Source: Pseudomonadota bacterium
GTDB lineage: Bacteria > Desulfobacterota > Desulfobacteria > Desulfobacterales > Desulfolunaceae
DNA length: 55,963 nucleotides
Direction of reading: 5' to 3'
Assembly (NCBI GenBank): GCA_018818835.1
Contig: JAHIRD010000161.1
Span: 1 to 55,963, forward strand
Every line of letters begins with the position of its first letter. Position 1 is the first letter of the stretch. The position numbers and the translations under genes were made by a program. Below are positions 1 through 8,412 of the stretch, piece after piece. A model generated the notes under the pieces. That model saw only the letters and a list, made by a program, of their open reading frames with translations. It did not search any database and was not told where the DNA came from.

Positions 1-250
1 GTTCTTCCATTTCCTCCATGGATTTGATCATGCCATGGACGTAACGGTCTGATTTTCTTCCGATCAGGGTCAACAGGGCATCTTTTCCCAGATAATCATG
101 GATCTTGAGTCGTCGCTTGGCCACCACGGTGACAATGGCTTCGAAATCAGAAAAGAGACCTTCTTCCAAAGAGATTTCATAAACATCCAACGCTTCCCCG
201 GCAACGGTGCAATCGAACTGCCGTAATTTTTCAAATATTTCCATATCCAT
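1..250 (-). CDS. vgrG: VgrG / phage GpD-like type VI secretion spike protein, N-terminal part (runs off left edge)
   Basis: Only the first 83 codons are present; the gene continues beyond base 1. The reading opens MDMEIFEKLRQFDCTVAGEA and continues with stretches such as LSLEEG-type loop (here SLEEGLFSDFEAIVTVVAKR), GKDALLTLIGRKSDRYVHGM and IKSMEEM. This matches the opening of VgrG/GpD proteins: a beta-strand, a 'short of full-length domain' loop, 'llGkp..l.i' and 'r.fhGiV..fe'. VgrG forms the trimeric tip of the contractile injection tube. The ATG at 250 is preceded by AAGGAG at good spacing, which fixes the start. Recognition is from family memory on a short stretch, so a phage-tail or eCIS homologue is also possible. 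Confidence 0.62.
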   Translation of the reverse strand, partial: MDMEIFEKLRQFDCTVAGEALDVYEISLEEGLFSDFEAIVTVVAKRRLKIHDYLGKDALLTLIGRKSDRYVHGMIKSMEEMEE

Positions 251-300
251 GTTTGAAGTCTCCTTATTTTATTAATCACCATGAAGCATGTGTTTTGTTT

Positions 301-488
301 GTTCACCACCCGTTCCCTATCGGTCACTGAAGGACACGAAGAGCTTAGCTCGGCATAGCCGCAACCAAAAACAGGTCTCTCACGGAGGCACAAAGAACAC
401 GGAGAAGGGCAGATTGTGCCCCTGACCCTGCCGGAGGCATGTTTTTCTTCATGAACTTCATGCTTCATGGTAAAATTGTTTTTTCTTT
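301..488. repeat. Dispersed intergenic repeat A, copy 1
   Basis: The stretch begins CACCACCCGTTCCCTATCGG, continues with TCACTGAAGGACACGAAGAG and ends with TTCTTCATGAACTTCATGC followed by a T-rich tract. The same beginning and end recur in the same order at 55665-55806, and a shorter inverted copy lies at 28470-28545. A further partial start (ACCACCCGTTCCCTGCGGTC) follows at 493-512. The ORF that crosses this region is a repeat artefact. Confidence 0.7.
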
Positions 489-973
489 TTAAACCACCCG
501 TTCCCTGCGGTCGATGAACGAAGGTTTTTTTGTAATCATCAGGCTAATCTTTTAATGTGTTGTGACAGGTAGCTCTATGATTATAATATGTGCTGTTAAT
601 AACAAGCTTTTTAACTTATAAGAAATGGATTTGCAATAAAAAATGAACGTATAGGGAATGTGGGAGGCGAACCCGTGAATACTCATAAATGAAAATGATT
701 CATAGGATATACACCCCCGGGCTGGAGCCTGGGAGCGAGGGTTCTGTGAAGGGTCAGTATCGAATGCCATAGGTATTATCTTACCAAGACATCGTTGCTT
801 TGAGAAAAAAATCAATAATCCAATAAAAATGATTACTGCTGTCCGGTTAAAATTTAAAGAATTAGAATAAATCCTTGTTATTAAAGTACATAATGTCGAG
901 TCTGAAAGGGATCGATTTGAATCTGAGAATTTTATATAAAAAACCCGTTTGGTACAAGAAAAATGGACCGAAA

Positions 974-1201
974 ATGGGGATAAGGGGTAAAGTTTCCCGG
1001 AGTACGTTGGCTGATGCAAATGAAAACAGAGACTGGCGGATTTATCGTGATTTTGCGCATGTGTTGATTCATGAGGCCCGAAATCTTTATGTAAATGACG
1101 ACTTTGGCCTTGAACTTGATGGGACTGTATACGCATTGGATTCATCAACTATAGATCTGTGTCTATCAAGTTTTCCATGGGCTCAGTTCCGGCGAACAAA
1201 A
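974..1201 (+). pseudogene. IS4-family transposase remnant
   Basis: A 76-codon stretch reads MGIRGKVSRSTLADANENRD, then WRIYRDFAHVLIHEARNLYV, then YALDSSTIDLCLSSFPWAQF. This is a familiar internal block of IS4-type DDE transposases and includes the first catalytic Asp region (ALDSTTID). It is cut on both sides: no DUF4372-like N terminus lies upstream and no later DDE residues follow. The open frame runs 875-1348 only because the flanks happen to be open. No inverted repeats could be paired. It is a decayed insertion sequence, not a functional gene. Confidence 0.85.
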
Positions 1202-1242
1202 TTTTTTTCGATCCCGATAGCGATTTCGATCCCCAAGGAATT

Positions 1243-1301
1243 AAATCCAGACAAACGGATGCACTGGACGGTCAGTCTTCGTGACAGTGATCCTTGGCGT
1301 T
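1243..1301. repeat. Dispersed ~59-bp hairpin repeat D, copy 1
   Basis: Contains CAAACGGATGCACTGGACG and CAGTGATCCTTGGCG in the same order and spacing as 47897-47955. It directly follows the transposase remnant. CCAG and CTGG flank the ACAAACGGATGCA segment, so a small hairpin is possible. Confidence 0.7.
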
Positions 1302-1474
1302 ACGGGACTGATGCTATCGTTTTCTGCAATTCAAAGATCGGCCTATGAAAAGGGATAAAATTATAATATACAGAAAACACTCGTTTAATTGTTTTTTTTT
1401 ATTTTTAGGTTATGGTTGAATGTATTGGGTTTGAATGCTTTAAAAAAAACAATAATACCAAGGACATGAATCCC

Positions 1475-2482
1475 ATGAAAAAAATTGCTGTACTATGTTG
1501 CCTGATGATCTTTTTGTGTTTGGGCTGTGCAAAAAACAAAACCTATTACCTGTCCGGCAACACCATGGGCACGGTCTACCATATCACTTTGATCAGCAAA
1601 AGTGATCCTGATTCCATGGATCTTTCCAATAAAATTACGGCCAGGCTGGAAGCCATTAATCACGGTATGTCTCTGTTTGATGAGAAAAGCGAACTTTCAA
1701 GGTTCAATGCAGCCCCTGGACAGGAGCCGGTTTGTCTGGATCAGGATTTTATGACTGTCTTTCAGGCAGGAAAAGAGCTGTATCGGGTGACAGGCGGTGC
1801 CTGGGACGGTAGCATTGGTCCTCTGGTGAATCTCTGGGGATTTGGTCATGATGCGAAATCCGATCATATCCCTGATGAAGCTGATATCCGAATGGCATTG
1901 GCCCGGACAGGGTTCAACAAGATTGACATGACTGAGGGGCACTGTCTGATCAAGCAAGAGGACACAATGGCTCTTGATTTTGGCTCCATTGCCAAGGGCT
2001 TTGCCGTGGATGAGATCTCGGCTCTTCTCAGGGCAAACGGGATCCGGGATTCACTTGTAGAAATCGGTGGAGAAGTTCGGGCTTCAGGTACAAAATACGG
2101 GGTCAATTGGACCGTTGGAATCAATACACCTTCTCCTGAAGCATCCGTGACTCAGGTGATAAAAGCCCTTGAACTGCATGACCGTTCCATCGCCACAAGC
2201 GGAGATTACAGGAATTTCAGAGTGGAAAAGGGGAAACAATATACCCATGTGATTGATCCTGCCACAGGATGGCCTGTGACCAATCAGGTGGCCAGTGTTT
2301 CGGTTCTTGCCGACAGCACGGTTTATGCCGATGGTCTGGCCACGGCATTGATGGTCATGGGGGAAAGCAAGGGGCTTGAGCTTGTGAGACGGCTTGATAA
2401 GGTGGAATGCCTTTTTATTCTGAAAATGGAAGACGGCGGGTTCAGGCAGGCCGCATCTTCAGGCTGGCCTAACAACCGTTAA
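1475..2482 (+). CDS. apbE: FAD:protein FMN transferase (ApbE), lipoprotein
   Basis: ApbE transfers FMN from FAD to a Thr/Ser of target proteins such as RnfG/RnfD or NqrB/C, outside the cytoplasmic membrane. The 335-residue product starts with a lipoprotein signal ending in LCLGC. Family motifs follow: GNTMGTVYHI near the N terminus, LDFGSIAKGFAVDEI in the middle, IATSGDYRNF, and HVIDPATGWPV, which carries the metal and flavin contacts. Two ATGs (1466 and 1475) are in frame; AAGGA at about 1460 sits only 1-2 nt from the first, so 1475 is preferred. The frame is open back to 1412. It stands alone; no Rnf or Nqr genes are in view. Confidence 0.93.
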   Translation: MKKIAVLCCLMIFLCLGCAKNKTYYLSGNTMGTVYHITLISKSDPDSMDLSNKITARLEAINHGMSLFDEKSELSRFNAAPGQEPVCLDQDFMTVFQAGKELYRVTGGAWDGSIGPLVNLWGFGHDAKSDHIPDEADIRMALARTGFNKIDMTEGHCLIKQEDTMALDFGSIAKGFAVDEISALLRANGIRDSLVEIGGEVRASGTKYGVNWTVGINTPSPEASVTQVIKALELHDRSIATSGDYRNFRVEKGKQYTHVIDPATGWPVTNQVASVSVLADSTVYADGLATALMVMGESKGLELVRRLDKVECLFILKMEDGGFRQAASSGWPNNR

Positions 2483-2561
2483 GTGTGACCCTTGTTGCTG
2501 TAAAATGACTGTCATATCGAATTAGTCACCTGCGTGCCTTCTGCACCCTGCCGGGGGCCAA

Positions 2562-2687
2562 CCCCAGCCTTCGCTGGGGCAGGCTCTTTTGAAAAGGTTG
2601 CCAAACAGGTTTTTTAAAGATACATCAAGGGTGGCTCTGTCGCTCCCTGTCCTTTTCAACCCATTTGTCCAGCTTTTTAAAAGCTGG
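2562..2687. repeat. Two perfect hairpins between convergent genes
   Basis: CCCCAGC-CTTC-GCTGGGG lies at 2562-2579 (7-bp stem, 4-nt loop), and CCAGCTTTT-T-AAAAGCTGG at 2669-2687 (9-bp arms). They sit between apbE (plus) and the zinc-ribbon gene (minus), so they could end transcription from both sides. Neither is followed by a long U tract on the plus strand. Confidence 0.6.
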
Positions 2688-2727
2688 CCGCCGGAGGCAT
2701 AGGGCTATAAGGTTATGAAGCCTTTGT

Positions 2728-3420
2728 TCAGGATGCGAGCCATCGCATGACCCGGACCAGGATGGTGAAGATGTCCGGGGCCTGATTGTTTAGGATGCTT
2801 CCGTATTGATCAAAGGTGACGGATGGTGTGGCGCCCATGCTTGGCCGGATGTTGCGCGACTTTCCGTTCTGCCGGGCTTTTTCTTTTTTCAGCTGCTCAT
2901 TTTTTTGTTTGCTCAGGAGTTCTCCACCGGCTTTGACCCATTCCAGGAGATGGCGGAGTTCTCCTCCGTCAAGCCACATGCCGTGCTCGGGGCAGCGGTC
3001 GATGATCACACCGCTCCGGGTTCCGAAATTCACCCGGTTCATGATGCTCCCGCAAACCGGACAGGGAATGTAGGTGGTGGGGTAGTCTTTGCTTGGAGAT
3101 GTTTGATTCAGGCCGTCGATTTTTTGTCGGTCAATATGGTAGACATGGGTCACCGAGGCTTTGAGCAACGCTTCCAGTTCGCCGGTGTCAAAGAATAAGC
3201 CCAGGCATTGTTCGCAACGTTCAATCAGAAATTTCCCCTCGACTTTGAGGTCAATGGTCTGGAGGCTGATTTTGCACCGGGGGCAGGTTCTGGCTGAGTC
3301 GGGTTCATGAATGGTGAACTGATGAATACCCTTCAGGTCCGTGTCATTTTTGCTGCCGCAATGGTCGCAGATGTTTGAATGGGGCGGCAGGGGAGCGGAA
3401 CAATTGTTACAGTTGGCCAT
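2728..3420 (-). CDS. Zinc-ribbon protein with zf-TFIIB-like domains
   Basis: 230 residues of unknown function. Three cysteine clusters are visible: CNNCSAP...CDHCGSK at the N terminus, CPRC...RCEQCLGLFFDTGEL around residues 45-85, and CPVCGS...RCPEHGMWLDGGEL around 120-155. The last two match the zf-TFIIB type (CPxC...C..C.G.W.D.GEL). A lysine-rich helix follows and the C terminus is short. The SPFH protein gene lies 142 bases upstream on the same strand. This pairing suggests a shared operon, perhaps at membranes, but no activity can be inferred. Confidence 0.8.
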   Translation of the reverse strand: MANCNNCSAPLPPHSNICDHCGSKNDTDLKGIHQFTIHEPDSARTCPRCKISLQTIDLKVEGKFLIERCEQCLGLFFDTGELEALLKASVTHVYHIDRQKIDGLNQTSPSKDYPTTYIPCPVCGSIMNRVNFGTRSGVIIDRCPEHGMWLDGGELRHLLEWVKAGGELLSKQKNEQLKKEKARQNGKSRNIRPSMGATPSVTFDQYGSILNNQAPDIFTILVRVMRWLAS

Positions 3421-3562
3421 AATAAAATGTATTGATACTCTTTGCTGTTGACATTGGGCCCATCTCCCTGTGGGGCAGGCATTCTAAGCTATGTATATCC
3501 TATCCCGTTCATTTCCGGCCTGGGCGGAGTGTCCCGTCCATTAGGAGATTGTGGCAGGAAAT

Positions 3563-4672
3563 TTACGATGAAATGGGCGGCGGAACAGAGGCAAACACGT
3601 CGTTTAATTCCTGGAACCGGGAGACCTCAACCCAGTTATCCATTCCTTTTTTCCAGGCCAGGGTATCGTTCTTGATGATTTTATCCTTGATCATTTCAAC
3701 AATGATTTTTTTGGAAAACGGTCCTTTTTGCTCACCTCCCAGGGCCACAAAGTATTCCACAGAATCCGAGGCAGTTAAGGGCGGTGGGCTTGTCGGGCTG
3801 TCTGATTGACCGGATTGGGGGGCAAGGGTTTTCCCCATCTGATTGGCCATGGCAAAACCCATGCCCATGCCGATACCGGCTGATGCGTCCCCCCCTGGAT
3901 TGGCTGCGGCTTTTTCCATGGCATTGGCGGTCTGGAATTGGGTGTAGCGATCCAGATTTCCGATAATCCCCATGCTGCTTTTTTTATCAAGGGCTTCTTC
4001 CACATCCGGGGGAAGGGAGATGTTTTCGATGACCAATCGGGTGATTTCAAGGCCGTAGGCCATAAAATCAGGGGATATTTTCCGGGTGATGAATAAAGAC
4101 AATTCGTCGTAATTGGCAGCCAGGTCCAGCACAGGAATTTTACTTTCTGCCAGAATATCGGCAAATCGGCTTGAAATAAAACTGCGCAACTGGTTTGTAA
4201 TTTCATCCACTGTAAAATGGGCATCGGTGCCGACGATTTCACGGATAAAAATCGAAGGGTCAGCCACTTTGACCACATAGGTCCCAAAGGACCTTAATCG
4301 TACGGGACCGAATTCGGGGTCCCTGAGCATAATGGGATTTTTTGTGCCCCATTTGAGGTCCGTAAAGTTTTTGGTATTGATAAAATAGACTTCGGCCTTA
4401 AACGGGCTGTCAAAACCGTAGTACCACCCTTTCAGGGTCGTGAGTACGGGAAGGTTTTTTGTGGTCAGGCTGTACAGGCCGGGTTGAAACACGTCAGCGA
4501 TCTTTCCCTGGCTGACAAAGACTGCCACCTGGGACTCCCGGACCGTGAGCTTGGCGCCGTATTTAATCTCATTTTGGTAACGGGGGAAACGATAGACCAT
4601 GATGTCTCTCGAATCATCGGTCCATTCGATGATATCCACAAGTTCCGCTTTGACTTTATCCCAAAGTGCCAT
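3563..4672 (-). CDS. SPFH-domain (virion core protein-like, YdjI type) protein with C-terminal GYF_2 domain
   Basis: 369 residues. The N-terminal half (MALWDKVKAELVDIIEW, then NEIKYGAKLTVRESQVAVFV and GKIADVFQPGLYSLTTKNLP) is the SPFH-like 'virion core' family. These proteins usually oligomerise at membranes or stress sites. A Gly/Met-rich linker (IGMGMGFAMANQMGKTL) is followed by a C-terminal GYF_2-like module (YFVALGGEQKGPFSKK...LAWKKGMDNWVEVSRFQEL), often a protein-interaction domain. The frame is open upstream to 4753, but that part is repeat B. The ATG at 4672 has AGGAG at good spacing, so it is chosen. It is probably co-transcribed with the zinc-ribbon gene downstream. Confidence 0.87.
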   Translation of the reverse strand: MALWDKVKAELVDIIEWTDDSRDIMVYRFPRYQNEIKYGAKLTVRESQVAVFVSQGKIADVFQPGLYSLTTKNLPVLTTLKGWYYGFDSPFKAEVYFINTKNFTDLKWGTKNPIMLRDPEFGPVRLRSFGTYVVKVADPSIFIREIVGTDAHFTVDEITNQLRSFISSRFADILAESKIPVLDLAANYDELSLFITRKISPDFMAYGLEITRLVIENISLPPDVEEALDKKSSMGIIGNLDRYTQFQTANAMEKAAANPGGDASAGIGMGMGFAMANQMGKTLAPQSGQSDSPTSPPPLTASDSVEYFVALGGEQKGPFSKKIIVEMIKDKIIKNDTLAWKKGMDNWVEVSRFQELNDVFASVPPPISS

Positions 4673-4690
4673 TGCTTCTCCTGTATAACA

Positions 4691-4848
4691 TTGATGAGCT
4701 CGTAAAAAGTCGACAAATGGATGGCTATGGAAAAAGGTCCATAGGCAAGGCATAGTGTTGGCCGGGCGTTAAGGCATACCTGATCGTATGTCGAACGTCC
4801 GGCCAAACACTATAACGCCGCTTATGGGGCTTTTTACGACGCCATCAA
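4691..4848. repeat. MITE-like repeat B, copy 1
   Basis: A 158-bp element with imperfect terminal inverted repeats: TTGATGAGCTCGTAAAAAGT at the left, and GCTTTTTACGACGCCATCAA at the right, which reads inward as TTGATGGCGTCGTAAAAAGC. Inside, CATAGTGTTGGCCGGGCG and CGTCCGGCCAAACACTATAA form a second inverted pair, so the whole element can fold into a long hairpin. It has no coding capacity. It lies 19 bases upstream of the SPFH start. Other copies are at 24156-24309, 25324-25482 and 45451-45599. Confidence 0.85.
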
Positions 4849-4850
4849 CC

Positions 4851-5456
4851 TTAGTTGATGATAAACTGAATGGTTCTAATAGGTGTCCCGCTGGCCGTGA
4901 CAATGTCAACTTTCCAGTTCCCTTTGTCCAGGGGCGTGATGGTTTTTGAACTGAAGGTTCTCCATCCCGAAGAGACTCCGATGGAAAGGGGAATTTCGGC
5001 CACGGGATTGCCATTGCAATACCAGATATGTTTGATTTCGGTTTGTTCCGGGGATTGGATCCGTGAAAAGCAGAACAGGGAATTTATTTCACTGGAGAAT
5101 ACGTCACCAGGGGCCATGGGTTCACGGTCATTGATGCCTTCGCAAATGCGTGCTTCCACCACGGAAACATCTGAAACCTGAGCGTTTGTTTCGGTTTCGG
5201 GGATAGCGGAATAGGTGATTTCACCTTCACTTTCCTCCTGAACGTCCATGGTTTCTTCCGGGACACTTTCAAGGGGCTGGTCAGGGCTTGTTTTTGAAAT
5301 GGCCGACTCAGCAGAGACATCATTGGAATGGGCCACATCCGGATTGTCCATGGTCACTCCGGGCGTGTCAGAGGCGATGTCCTCGGTAAAACCCTGATGG
5401 GTGGATAAGACAAACAAACACAGAAACATGCAGACGCTGATGCTGATCTTTTTCAT
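4851..5456 (-). CDS. Exported DUF2914-domain protein
   Basis: 201 residues with a clear signal peptide (MKKISISVCMFLCLFVLSTH...). An acidic Ser/Pro/Glu-rich linker of about 80 residues follows, then a C-terminal DUF2914-like domain: VVEARICEGINDREPMAPGD, HIWYCNGNPVAEIPL, and GNWKVDIVTASGTPIRTIQF. The fold is likely all beta and periplasmic; its role is unknown. It ends 3 bases from repeat B copy 1. The yfiR-like YchJ gene lies 19 bases upstream, so the two may be co-transcribed. Confidence 0.85.
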   Translation of the reverse strand: MKKISISVCMFLCLFVLSTHQGFTEDIASDTPGVTMDNPDVAHSNDVSAESAISKTSPDQPLESVPEETMDVQEESEGEITYSAIPETETNAQVSDVSVVEARICEGINDREPMAPGDVFSSEINSLFCFSRIQSPEQTEIKHIWYCNGNPVAEIPLSIGVSSGWRTFSSKTITPLDKGNWKVDIVTASGTPIRTIQFIIN

Positions 5457-5475
5457 GGTTTATCTCCTCTTTGAT

Positions 5476-5964
5476 TTATTTTCCGCAGCATTTTTTAAAT
5501 TTTTTGCCGCTGTTGCAGGGGCAGGGGTCGTTTCTCCCGATTTTGGGATCAGACCGGATCACCTGTTTGGGTGCCACCCCCTCGCCGTCATCAAAATACC
5601 AGTCTCCGTCGAGTTTTACAAAGGTTGCAAGCTCATGGTGCCGGGTGCGTTCACCTTTGATTGAGTAATGGGCAATAAACTCCACCGTGCCTATTTCATC
5701 GTTTTCTTCACCTTGCTCTTTTTCAATTATTTCCAGTTGTGTCCAGCTGGATTTTTCAGCCCAGCTCCGGGTTTCCTTTAAGTCATGCCCTTCCCGCTTA
5801 TCCGGATGAAGGGATTCAAAGAGAAAGTCCGTTTCAACCTTCGCATAAGCTGAATAGCGTGCACGCATGAGTTCGACGGCGGTTTTGGCTTTCCGTGTTT
5901 TTTTGATTATGGGTTCACAGCAATCGCTATAGCTTATTTCTGATCCGCAGGGGCAGGTGGTCAT
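5476..5964 (-). CDS. ychJ: YchJ family protein with SEC-C metal-binding motifs at both ends
   Basis: 162 residues. It has an N-terminal [17 protein letters not shown] and a C-terminal [20 protein letters not shown], both SEC-C type zinc-binding motifs. Between them lies the NTF2-like core ([50 protein letters not shown]). SEC-C motifs contact SecB and ribosomes in SecA and may play a similar adaptor role here. The length matches YchJ of other bacteria. The biological role of the family is not established. Confidence 0.92.
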   Translation of the reverse strand: MTTCPCGSEISYSDCCEPIIKKTRKAKTAVELMRARYSAYAKVETDFLFESLHPDKREGHDLKETRSWAEKSSWTQLEIIEKEQGEENDEIGTVEFIAHYSIKGERTRHHELATFVKLDGDWYFDDGEGVAPKQVIRSDPKIGRNDPCPCNSGKKFKKCCGK

Positions 5965-6128
5965 GAAAACTCCTTACATTGTCATTTAACGTTTGTTAAG
6001 ATGGTGTTCGTCTCCAGGCGTGGGAATACGTTGGAGAAGTCTAATCTTATCTTTATAAGGAATCCCGGTAATAAAATAAATAAAATTTTATAAAATTATA
6101 TCAGGCCGGGTGGGCTGAAAAAAGGCTC

Positions 6129-6512
6129 CTATTCCTCATCCTCTTCGGCAAAGGCCGCCATCAGTGGCGCGATAATGGGTGATAAGTCAGACAGGGGGAC
6201 GGTATCCACCGTTAATGCATTTTTTTCCGCTTGTTTTCTGAAGATTTGCCCAGCTTTTGAATCGTCCGGAATAATAAGTTTCTTCGGCCATTTCCCCTGG
6301 GAATCCAGAGCTTTTCTAAACAGGTTCTCCACATCGGCTTCAAGGGGAGCCTGATCGCTGACCCTGGATAAAACATGGCCGAAAACATTCGCGTCCATGG
6401 CGTCCATCAAGATATAGATATCATAGGGCTCATCATTCACATATAAAAACCTGTCATTTATACGAATAGCTATCCAGACCTCATCTTTTTTAAACTGATT
6501 GGAATTTATCAT
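6129..6512 (-). CDS. Hypothetical protein, DUF6930-like
   Basis: 127 residues, soluble and acidic at the C terminus (AAFAEEDEE). The pattern DEVWIAIRINDRFLYVND, YDIYILMDAMDANVFGHVL, KKLIIPDDSKAGQIFRKQAE and TVDTVPLSDLSPI resembles the DUF6930 fold, where a conserved 'P..i.v' strand precedes 'L..la...gi.v....Lp'. This assignment is tentative. It lies between ychJ and the FGE-like gene on the same strand, with about 60 bases before it. No function is proposed. Confidence 0.7.
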   Translation of the reverse strand: MINSNQFKKDEVWIAIRINDRFLYVNDEPYDIYILMDAMDANVFGHVLSRVSDQAPLEADVENLFRKALDSQGKWPKKLIIPDDSKAGQIFRKQAEKNALTVDTVPLSDLSPIIAPLMAAFAEEDEE

Positions 6513-6575
6513 TGTGTAACATTATCCTTATTCTCTTTTTTAAGGAATGGCTTTGTTTTCCCGGCCTTTTTTATT

Positions 6576-7505
6576 TCAACAAACGATCATGACCGGCCTG
6601 AATCCCAAACCGTTTCCCGAAGCGTTTTCAGGAAAACTGAACCTGCGTGTGCATCTCAGGCTCCAGGCATCCATCATCCAACTCCCTCCCCGTGCCACAT
6701 GGTCGGTAATCTGGTGGTCACTTCCCAGCATAGGATTCCGGTGGTCATGATTGTCATAGGCCAGGTCAGAAAAAACATCCCGGCACCATTCCCACACATT
6801 TCCACTCATATCATAAAAACCCAGGTCATTGGGTTTCTTTAAAGCCACTTTATGGGGATGGCCATCGCTGTTATCCCCATACCAGGCAACAGGTTCCGGC
6901 ACGTCAGAACCGGAGTATCGTTGATGTTTACCACCGCTTCTGGCCGCATACTCCCATTGGGCTTCGCTGGCAAGGTTGAAATTGCGGCTGGTTCCATGGT
7001 GGTCGTTCAATAAACTGATAAAGTTGGAGATGGCATCATAGTCCACATGGGTCACGGGATGATCCAGGCCCAGGGATGGACTACCCCCTTCTTTGCCAGT
7101 CACCTGTTGCCATTGAAGGCGTGTGACAGGGGTCCGTGCCAGATAGAAGTCATCAAGCAGGACCTCATGGAGGGGTCCTTCGTTTTCAAGGCCTTCGTTA
7201 AAATTGTCTCCCATCATGAATGATCCGCCAGGTACCTTGAGAAAGACGATGCCGGATTGGGGGTCAGTCCAGGAGTCAGGGTTATTATTCGTTTGGTCCG
7301 GTTTATGATTTTTCAGAGTAAGTGCGCCGGATAAACGGGTGTGGCATTCGGGGCAGATGTTCCAATGGGCCAGAATCTCCATGCCGCAACCGGGGCAACG
7401 CGCATCCCAACGTGGGGTTTCACAGACCGGACATAGTTTCCAGTGCTGTTTGACCACTTCACCGCAGTGGGGGCATGTGATGTTTTTTTGTTTAGTCAAT
7501 TCCAT
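6576..7505 (-). CDS. Double zinc-ribbon protein with FGE-sulfatase (SUMF1-like) domain, catalytic cysteines missing
   Basis: 309 residues. Two zinc ribbons open the protein (CPHCGE...CPVCET and CPGCGM...CPECHT, residues about 10-60). An FGE-like domain follows: GGSFMMGDNFNEGLENEGP, VTRLQWQQVTG, LASEAQWEYAARSG, GFYDMSGNVWEWCRD, and RGGSWMMDAWSLRCTRRF. In true formylglycine-generating enzymes this last block reads RGGSxxCxxxxCxRxR; here both active-site Cys positions are Met and Leu, so sulfatase activation is unlikely. A TTG at 7520 is an alternative start. It may be a binding or scaffold protein. Confidence 0.88.
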   Translation of the reverse strand: MELTKQKNITCPHCGEVVKQHWKLCPVCETPRWDARCPGCGMEILAHWNICPECHTRLSGALTLKNHKPDQTNNNPDSWTDPQSGIVFLKVPGGSFMMGDNFNEGLENEGPLHEVLLDDFYLARTPVTRLQWQQVTGKEGGSPSLGLDHPVTHVDYDAISNFISLLNDHHGTSRNFNLASEAQWEYAARSGGKHQRYSGSDVPEPVAWYGDNSDGHPHKVALKKPNDLGFYDMSGNVWEWCRDVFSDLAYDNHDHRNPMLGSDHQITDHVARGGSWMMDAWSLRCTRRFSFPENASGNGLGFRPVMIVC

Positions 7506-7834
7506 ATGTTTCCAAAACAAATAGTCCCGAATGATGTGTCCATAAGGTCCATGGTGCTGAACACTCCCGTGGAGCTAAAGGAGCATTGTATAATGATTTT
7601 TCAATGGTGTCCATGGGTGCATAAACTAATGAATCCATGCTATCATGTTTATATATTTCATTGAAATGGATTCTTATTAGCGTTTTTTTTCATCAATAAC
7701 AACATGAAATGAAAGGAAATCGCATAAAAAAACAGTGAGGTCGAAAATTAAGGCTCTTGTGAGTGATTTGATTATATGCCTAAAGCATGGTTAAAATATC
7801 ACATATTCAGGTATAAGATGAGGATAAAGCGATT
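7506..7834. other. Intergenic region, no clear element
   Basis: An AT-rich space between divergent genes (FGE-like on minus, YkgJ-like on plus). It must hold promoters for both, but no convincing -35/-10 pair, operator palindrome, small gene or repeat was recognised. Confidence 0.5.
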
Positions 7835-8395
7835 ATGACCCACAATGTGGATGCTCTGGCACAATATATGACGATGATCAAAAAAGTTGATGCCTTTTGT
7901 ATGACCGTTAAAGAGGCATACATGGGGGCCATGGCCTGTCAGAAGGGGTGCGACTCCTGCTGTCAGCATCTTTCCCTGTTTCCTGTGGAAGCGGTTCATA
8001 TTCGTCTGGCTTTGGATGCATCACCAAAGGAAATTCAAAAAATAATTCGAGAAAAGGCCCTTTCATGCATAGATGACCCCCAAGGCTCCTGTCCCCTGTT
8101 AAACCAGGGCGTCTGCCTTCTTTACCCGGTGAGGCCCATCATCTGCCGGACCCACGGTTTTCCTATTCTTGTGGACGGGAGTGACGGCAAACGCATGGAT
8201 CATTGTCCTTTGAATTTTAAAGAGAATCAGGACATAAAAAGGCAGCATATCCTGGATTTGGAAACGCTGAACAGCACACTGACGGTCATTAACCGGCTTT
8301 TTATAAATGAGTTCCTGGGAGATGATGCATTTCCGGACAGACTTCTTCTTGCAGAGGCTCTGTTGATGGACATTTTCTCTGATGACCCATCCTGA
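7835..8395 (+). CDS. YkgJ-family cysteine-cluster protein
   Basis: 186 residues. The hallmark is CQKGCDSCCQHLSLFPVEA near residue 35, followed by CPLLNQGVCLLYPVRPIICR and a later DHCPLNF. This is the CxxxCxxCC pattern of YkgJ proteins (Fe-S or zinc binding, function unknown). The ATG at 7835 is used; a weak AGGAT lies upstream. It is convergent with the helicase gene, with only 17 bases between the two stops. A second YkgJ-type protein is found at 37644-38132, with a different spacing of cysteines. Confidence 0.87.
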   Translation: MTHNVDALAQYMTMIKKVDAFCMTVKEAYMGAMACQKGCDSCCQHLSLFPVEAVHIRLALDASPKEIQKIIREKALSCIDDPQGSCPLLNQGVCLLYPVRPIICRTHGFPILVDGSDGKRMDHCPLNFKENQDIKRQHILDLETLNSTLTVINRLFINEFLGDDAFPDRLLLAEALLMDIFSDDPS

Positions 8396-8412
8396 AATCG
8401 CCCAGCTGAGGA

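Noticed and set aside
552-1148. 198-residue minus-strand frame
   Set aside because: It lies opposite the IS4 transposase remnant, has no RBS, and its sequence is Ser/His/Phe-rich in the way of antisense frames.
875-1348. Full 157-residue plus frame as an intact gene
   Set aside because: Only residues 34-109 match a transposase; the two flanks are chance open frame, including repeat D.
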